From Phoronis australis (lineage: Eukaryota; Phoronida; Phoronidae), in assembly GCA_002633005.1 (NCBI GenBank), contig NMRA01000696.1:134407-198406 (forward strand): 64,000 bases of DNA, written 5' to 3'. Shown here in pieces: positions 57,901 to 64,000 of the stretch (positions within the stretch are counted from its first letter, which is position 1; each line of letters begins with the position of its first letter). The translations under genes were made by a program, and so were the position numbers. The notes below the pieces were generated by a model. It saw only the letters and a program-made list of their open reading frames with translations, did no database searches and had not been told where the DNA came from.

Positions 57901-60900
57901 AATTCCATTTGAATATACGGATGTCGTCGAGTCGCCCACGGGCTAGTGTACATCAATTACATGTTAAAATGAGGGATGTCGTCGAGTCACTCACGCGGTA
58001 GTGTACATCAATTACATGCAATTTTACATCTGTGCTACTTTTTGGCTTTGGTTGAATGACACCTGTAGTTTTTAAACCTATCTATGTAAATATCACAAAA
58101 ATGTCTACCGTAGATAAAAAATGCAAGTGCAACTTTACACTTAACATAAAGAAAGTAAAAATTCCGTTAGTCAGTCATTAGCATAACCTAACGATGGATT
58201 TCGCGCTGTTCAGCTGGTTAAAAAATCACGAAAATTGACATTTTGCTCTCAAAAATCGCTCCGATGATATTTCGTAGCACAACAGAATTCTATTTCCGTT
58301 ACCTACAAGAACATCGGAGCTATCGATTGCGATACTTCATGTGTGCGCACGCATCCAGCTACCTAACGGAATGGAATGTTAGGGGGCCAATCCATGAGAG
58401 TAAAAGCCTAATTTGATTTTCTTTTTTAGGCAGCTAAACAGGGCGAAAAGCAGCTTGCAGATTTAACCAAAATTAACCGCTGAAGTCATTGGTTACAATT
58501 CGGATAGTGAAAAGTACTTCTAGAATAGATATCAAGTTCATTACACGTGCTCAAAGATATTTCTACAAGGTAGTATTACAACTTTTCGCTTACCTTCCAC
58601 GTGATCAACTGTTTTCAAAACATCGCACAATTCTTCCAATTTCCCATTCCGCTCTTCCTCTGAAGAGAAGTCGTAATAAAGCTCTTTTCCAAGTAACATG
58701 GCAAGCCATCCGAGAGAAGGGTAAAAGTGTTCGAGCTTCAGCGGTATAATTTTTTTTCCAAGGTTGTGTGCGTGCTCAGCTTCTAAAATTGTATACACGT
58801 CATGTTTAAGGTCCGGTTTTAAACCAGTTTATTTAAATTTGAGATCATACTAGTATAATGGTATACAATCAGTTTACAAAGCGAATTCAAAGAATCTGCA
58901 AATGATCAATATAATGAAATGAAAGTGAATACAAATGTATGTATACATTGAAATGAAGAAAACAATATTTACTATACATACACAAAGAAACAAATCTATT
59001 GTTAAATGAAATCACTACTGTTACAGCACAGAAAATTTGAAAGTTAACTATTTTATTCAGATATACGTTTTTTGCTAACGATAACGGCTGCGATTCATAG
59101 ATTAAAAACAATTTGACCAATGCATCCACCTGTATAGATAACAGTGAACGTCAGCAATTTCAGTTTTATTGCCACGGACCTACAGGAGCTCTGCTCCCTC
59201 AATCGCATTTAAGGGACAACAAAAGAAATAATAAACGTTACCATTACTTGGGTGGCCACAAGTACGCTGCGGAGTTGTGTTTTAAAACCGTGGCGGAACT
59301 TATGACAGTTGTGAAAATGTTCAAATATCAGTTTGCTCAGAGAATATTGTATCTCTCCTGGACGTGGAATGTTTTGAATACAAGTGCGGAGTGACATGGG
59401 GGTCCTGATTTTGGAGGTTTGTTATTGAATGTGGCACAGATGTCTTATCAGGTAGGGTATTCCAGATAGTTATTACTGCTAGTTAGTTAGAAGAGCTGTT
59501 TATGTTACGGATAATATTGTAGATATGATGGGTGCGTCGTTTGGATAAGCTTAGCCAACTGAATGAGTCGACCTTACAATTTCTACTGATTTCAAATCGG
59601 TAAATAAAACAACAAGAATGTATCAACTGAAATTTGAAATTTTCGGATGTAATATCTTCCTTTGTCAACAAAAACAGAAATAAAGTAAAATCAAACACAA
59701 AATGACAATTGACTGATTTCAAGGTTGTGTAGACTTTATTGAGCCGTGTACAGCGTATTTCGTCAAATATCTAAAAAATTATACAAAGCTTGTGGAATGA
59801 GAGCTTTAACGTTTCACCAATTTGCCTTTAATTGGTCATATCACCAGGAGATGTCAACCAACTGTAAAACACGACCGCATGTCACGTGAACGTAAACCGG
59901 AAGAGAGGGAACACAAGCAGCGATGTTAATCGGGGTGTAACTATACTAAACTGCTGGCGCATAACTAACTAAACCACTGGCGCATTCTTAACAAAACATG
60001 GTCAAATTTTATTAAAAACAAATCTTCACGATGTTATCCCAGAAGTGCTGTAATAGTTTTCTAAAGGATTATTTCGTTTGTTTTGTGCAACTTCAGATTT
60101 TTTAAATGAAAATCGTTAACGTCCTATTTTCTGTTAGCCCCTCGTGCAAAAGCATAATATTTTAAGAAAAAAACATACTAGCGTTTTGGAGAACAGTGCA
60201 TTCTCCTGGAGTCCTACTTAAAACTGAACGACTTTGACGAGTTGCCAAAAATTCCAAGAGCACACGGACAAATGACGCTTATAATTGTGTGTAACCTAAG
60301 GCACGCTGATCAAGTGAACGAGGCTCAAACTCTTGAGTATTGAGTATTACAACACCCCATAATAGCATGCCGACAATTTACAAAAATAGGCCCATGGGCT
60401 AATATTCGAAAAACGACTTTTCGAAAACATCAAATCAAACCAAATAAACGCCCGTTCGTATTTTTGAGTGGGCATATTTTTGAAAATTCTCGTGGTTGTG
60501 GATATGAGTGGATGGAGCCTTATTCGAAAAGAAAAAGCTGTGGGGATCGTGCGTACAGGAATTAAATTGTTCTCAATTTGGTCACCAAAAGATGGCAGGC
60601 CGTATATGTTTTTATAAATTAAGCAGAAAATTTGGCCCAATTTTGAGACAACCTGTAATTTTTTAAATTGACAGTGATTGTTAATCATACAAATTTTAAG
60701 CAGTAACTAAGAACTAACATCCTTATTTTATGAAAAATTGTAACCACATTCTCCCGAAGGTTCTGTTGCTACAAAATATAAATATTTTTCAATCAAACAA
60801 AACTTACGGATTTGGAACACTTCATACATAATATCTCATTTACACGTATAGCGCCAACGATTTATTCACCTTCTGCCTGAGGTTTTAAAACATTTAAAAA

Positions 60901-61260
60901 TATAGCTTTAAATATCAACGAGTAAATTCACACACTCATGGTGCGAGCCAGACACTGCTGGTCAAGCAATTTGTCAATGGAATTTTGTGATAAAAAATAA
61001 ATCGTGTTTTACTTGAAATAACATAAAAGTTTTCACAAGTGAGGAATTTATTTCCAAATTTTGATGATGCTGATTACACACGCCCATACAAATACCTCTC
61101 ATTTATTTCAAATAACCTGTTTCTTATTTCACTGCCACAGTGCTGTTAAGACGCTTACCCATCCGGCAGTTTGGACTTCCTTTGTATTCTTCGGTGACAC
61201 AAAGAAGGACTGCACTGGCTTTCTCTACTGCTTCAGCCATGCAATCAAGCGTACTTCCTC
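54727..61260 (-). CDS. TIR-domain protein with C-terminal SAM-like domain, 3' four exons
   Basis: Exons on minus: 61260-61159, 58782-58594, 55351-55258 and 54922-54727. Phases agree at all three junctions, giving 192 aa plus TAG. The first two exons hold the C-terminal two-thirds of a TIR domain: GSTLDCMAEAVEKASAVLLC, VTEEYKGSPNCRM, then EAEHAHNLGKKIIPLKLE and GWLAMLLGKELYYDFSSE. The Ser-Pro-Asn-Cys-x2-Glu segment places a glutamate near where NAD-cleaving TIRs have theirs. The last two exons resemble a SAM domain: TITKQELQQSLCERGLKKY, FKEFGGEQLTELIDVYRRSS, then AFYYKMM and LHLLNFTQFLKELD. The N-terminal TIR exon with the first strand and the Trp-x-Asp motif was not found and may lie beyond 64000. 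TIR then SAM is the reverse of SARM1 order. Likely cytoplasmic signalling or NAD hydrolysis (inference). Confidence 0.8.
55258..55351 (-). CDS. TIR-SAM gene, exon with the start of the SAM-like domain
   Basis: Acceptor TCATTTTAG, donor GTAAGA, split codons at both ends. Encodes QRVVARRPITITKQELQQSL then CERGLKKYSR. Confidence 0.78.
55994..56134. repeat. Minisatellite, 34-bp unit, four copies (TIR-SAM intron)
   Basis: TTTATTGCTATGCTTATTTA plus GTGGCTATTGTTCA repeats with almost no change. Confidence 0.95.
57340..57606. repeat. Minisatellite, 39-bp unit, about seven copies (TIR-SAM intron)
   Basis: Unit ATGCATGGCTATATCGCGCT then AAGTCTTGTTTTGATTGTA. Since 39 is divisible by three it keeps a 13-residue repeat frame open, which I treat as spurious. 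Confidence 0.95.
57919..58015. repeat. Tandem repeat, 55-bp unit, about 1.8 copies
   Basis: GGATGTCGTCGAGTCGCCCA or GGATGTCGTCGAGTCACTCA followed by TAGTGTACATCAATTACATG. Confidence 0.9.
58594..58782 (-). CDS. TIR-SAM gene, TIR C-terminal exon
   Basis: Acceptor AATTTTAG, donor GTAAGC. Encodes AEHAHNLGKKIIPLKLEHFY, PSLGWLAMLLGKELYYDFSS and EEERNGKLEELCDVL. This is the Ile-Pro-Leu strand and the Gly-Trp-Leu helix of animal TIR domains. Confidence 0.88.
59100..61058. other. TIR-SAM intron, no features
   Basis: Part of the 2.4-kb intron between the two TIR exons. AT-rich, with no element boundary or coding signal seen. Confidence 0.45.
61159..61260 (-). CDS. TIR-SAM gene, middle TIR exon
   Basis: Acceptor ATTTTAAG, donor GTAAGC. 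Encodes GSTLDCMAEAVEKASAVLLC then VTEEYKGSPNCRM. It matches the helix-strand block of TIR domains that ends in the conserved Ser-x2-Cys. Confidence 0.88.
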
Positions 61261-61321
61261 CTTAAAATAATGCAACACGTGTGTGTGATCGTCATTCAGT
61301 TACTGGCCCAAATAATGACAA

Positions 61322-61425
61322 CATCAACAGCAACAGCAAAAACAATAATAATAACAGTTATGACAACAACGATAATTGTATGCGCACACACGCACGCACG
61401 CACACACTCACATATACACACATTG
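61322..61425. repeat. Simple-sequence cluster (CAA/ATA then CA)
   Basis: ACAACATCAACAGCAACAGC leads into AATAATAATAACA and then an ACACACGCACGC run. Confidence 0.85.
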
Positions 61426-62024
61426 ACGGAATTTTATGAAAAGCATTTGGCAATCTACCATTTCTTCGTAAAGTAAGTTGCCGTTGGAGTCTCAAATGTG
61501 GCAAAAAAATCGGCACAGCACTGCAGCAGATCACCTGGTTCCATGGTGTATGCTGTTAAACATCAGTGAATGGACGTCCAATAGGAACCCGAACTGAAAG
61601 TTCAGGGCTTGAATCCGATTTCAGCGTTCTTGAAGTTCAGTTGCCGTGTCCAGCGCAAGCTTCCCCACTCTCACGACTTCACCTTTCATGGGTAGTCCCA
61701 CATCTGTTGCTTCATCACAAAGCATGAATCACGTTTGTCTCTATGGGTCTTTTAAAGACTTTTAAACAGTACAGGAAATAATGCTGTAAACACTTTGCAG
61801 CTTCTTAAAATTTCGTTTGCTGAGCTAAGCTTTTTCAAAAAATGACGAATTTCAAAAGGTGAAATTCGTATGAATAGAAACGCCCATGGCCATTTTTATT
61901 CCAGAAATTTACTATTGGCAAATGCCATTCAAATGAAATGTACTTCTTCGTTTTATACAATGAATTTGTGAAATAATAAAAAACTAGTAGTGGGAAGAGA
62001 AACAGTAACATCCCGAGGCACTTG

Positions 62025-62222
62025 TGGATCCAGAGTGCTGCACGCTGGCCACAACTACAACTGGTGGATCTAGAGTGCTGCACGCTGGCTACAACTACAA
62101 CTGGTGGATCCAGAATGCTGCACGCTGGCCACAACTACAACTGGTGGATCTAGAGTGCTGCATGCTGGCCACAACTACAACTGGTGGATCTAGGGTGTCG
62201 CATGCTGACCATAACCACAATT
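62025..62222. repeat. Minisatellite, 40-bp unit, five copies
   Basis: TGGATCTAGAGTGCTGCACG then CTGGCCACAACTACAACTGG, differing by one to four bases each. Confidence 0.95.
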
Positions 62223-62229
62223 TTTGAGG

Positions 62230-64000
62230 GAATTGTGTTCACGTTAGCTCTAAAAATGTCTTTGCTCATGTCTGGAAGGGGTGAACTAAACCCTTGACTA
62301 TCCCTCGCCCACAGGCGTAGCCAGAACATTAAACGGTGAGGCCAAACGCATTGTTGGCGACTGGTGAGCGGCTGCTAAAATGAGTGCAACATGGGGTCGC
62401 TTTGCAGTGAAAGGGGGACCAAAAGCAAAACTGAAATGTTTTGACCCGGGGTGCACTTTTTGCACTGAATAGGGGTGAGCATGGCCTACTTGTGCCCCTC
62501 GTGACTACGCCAGTACCTCGACTGTGCGGAGATGGGTGTGCGGTACTTTTTTTTCTCCCGCCAAGTAAGGAAAAGCTTTGGTTATGTCAACTTTTCGTTT
62601 TTTGGGAAAAACGGTGCCACTCTTCTGTTGGCGTCCTGTGGTAATTGCCTCCCCTGTCCCTCTCGTTATGCCACTGACTGCATGGATTCATAACAAAACG
62701 TTTTCGTAAGATTCGAAATAACAATAAAACTGGTTTTTAGGAACGAGGTCTTGAATGAATGCTTTAGGTTGCCCAAATGAATAAGACTAATCAAATTTGC
62801 CGCCGTACACGTGCATTGACTCCACCAGGATACACCAACCGTGGAGTACGGCTCAACCATGGAGTACGGATTGACTCTACTAACCCGTAATTCATGTCGT
62901 ATTCCGTTGACATATTCACACATACATGGGATAAAACGTCTTAGGACATATATGTGAAAATATAGATGTTGTATACATACAAGTTATCCCACACACATAG
63001 GAATACTACAGTGGCAGATCTAGAATACCATAAGAGGGGGGGGGGGGGCAACATGTAGCCTCGGGGAATTGGGCAAAGCGCGATTGTATGTGCACGGGCG
63101 GCCCGGCAGTTACGAGAGCCCGGAGATGTGGACCTTCTGTCCGTAAAATCTATCGGCTACCGATCTTAGTTACTGAATTCAATATTTCTCACGCACGCTT
63201 GACACGCTGTTGTTGCTTCATTTTCCTTGCGGCAGCCAAAGGGGGGGGGGGGGCGGCCCCACTAAATCCGCCTATGTACTACTGCCATATCTTATCCAGA
63301 ATTCATTTCATCTGGGAATGTCCCAACGAGACTGACCAATAACACAGATAAGCAATAGCATAGATACAGGACACATAAAATTGTAAATGTGGTTGACAGT
63401 CTTCACGGATGCAGAGGAAATCTGCATCCGCCCATTGTGTACCCTCTTCCACAATGCCCTAATGTGACGTTCAACTTAAAAAACTTGTGCAGCACACAAA
63501 ATGCTCCCGTTTAATTTCAATTATCCTCTTTATCAAACTAATTGAACTCAAATCGATTGAGTCAAAACTTTTTCCCAAACGATACTCTTGCAACATGGCA
63601 TAAAATAATGAGATTTATGGCACTATGTCATAAATTCCTTTATATTCCCTGCTGCCCTCCTCCGGTTGACCATCTGTTCCTGTACATTTTGTACATGTCC
63701 ATCCGTGGTCTTGCAGAAAGGACTGTCTAGTCCTACCTGGCCTATGTATACTTCAAATACAAATTGATGGTTACCTGGACCTCACGCGTAATTTCTTAGT
63801 CAACAAGACCCTGGAAGGATTGCGGCGCAGTGCTAATGTGGCGACTATTAGGCAAGTTGGATACGTTACCAACATACATCTAGTTTATCTTCGACATACG
63901 AGGCTCAGCATACGATTTAGCATTCTTCAGGTTCTTCAGAATATCCGAATTGGTGGGTGCCAACAGCGGAGGGCTTCAGGCATGGAACGCTAGCATTGCC
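62230..64000. other. Right edge of the window, no gene recognised
   Basis: Two long G runs (about 63030 and 63240) occur within similar phrases about non-matching DNA, possibly ends of one repeat family. The missing N-terminal TIR exon was searched for here on minus by motif and not found. Confidence 0.4.

Noticed and set aside
61560-61720. Minus-strand peptide-like stretch DEATDVGLPMKGEVVRVGKL
   Set aside because: Looks protein-like but ends at a stop without a donor and does not fit the phase of the TIR exon; not supported as an exon.

Overview
This window is animal nuclear DNA: AT-rich, intron-bearing and packed with repeats. It is not bacterial or viral. Introns follow GT-AG rules with short exons, and no long open frame exists. 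Four host genes can be assembled exon by exon, all on the minus strand. They are a two-exon start of a SAM-domain protein (15793 down to 10320), a complete 11-exon PRPF31 splicing-factor gene (29752 to 20441, predicted 489 aa), the last three coding exons of a CLCC1-like multi-pass membrane protein (43680 to 40674), and the last four exons of a TIR plus SAM-like protein (61260 to 54727). Reading frame is preserved across every proposed splice junction in each gene.

Repeats fill the rest. A DNA transposon family with TTAA target sites and ends starting AGGAG is present at <1-3867, 10526-11894 and 36578-39514 (the last apparently nested). Its internally deleted copies keep the first exon of a P2X7-like gene on one strand and the first exon of a THAP-domain gene on the other, pointing at each other. 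THAP plus TTAA points to the Kolobok superfamily (inference). There are also long palindromic foldback elements (31991-32638, 44505-44770, 44822-45396), a small terminal-inverted-repeat family (35845, 51009, 52074), several dispersed repeats and about fifteen minisatellites.

The most striking pattern is minisatellites sitting at splice junctions. In PRPF31 they start just inside the intron after exons 3 and 6 and just before exon 8. In the CLCC1-like gene one starts about 30 bases after a donor. At exon 6 the donor itself has been copied to the far end of the array. Minisatellites at intron 5' ends are, to my recollection, a reported peculiarity of amphioxus genes. With the TIR and SAM genes, heavy foldback content and apparent allelic duplication, this makes a lancelet my best guess (about even odds). 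Another marine invertebrate is possible.

The assembly has single-N joins at 32757, 41705 and 47711. The first two lie next to near-identical duplicated blocks, which suggests that divergent haplotypes were joined end to end. No CRISPR array, rRNA or convincing tRNA was seen.
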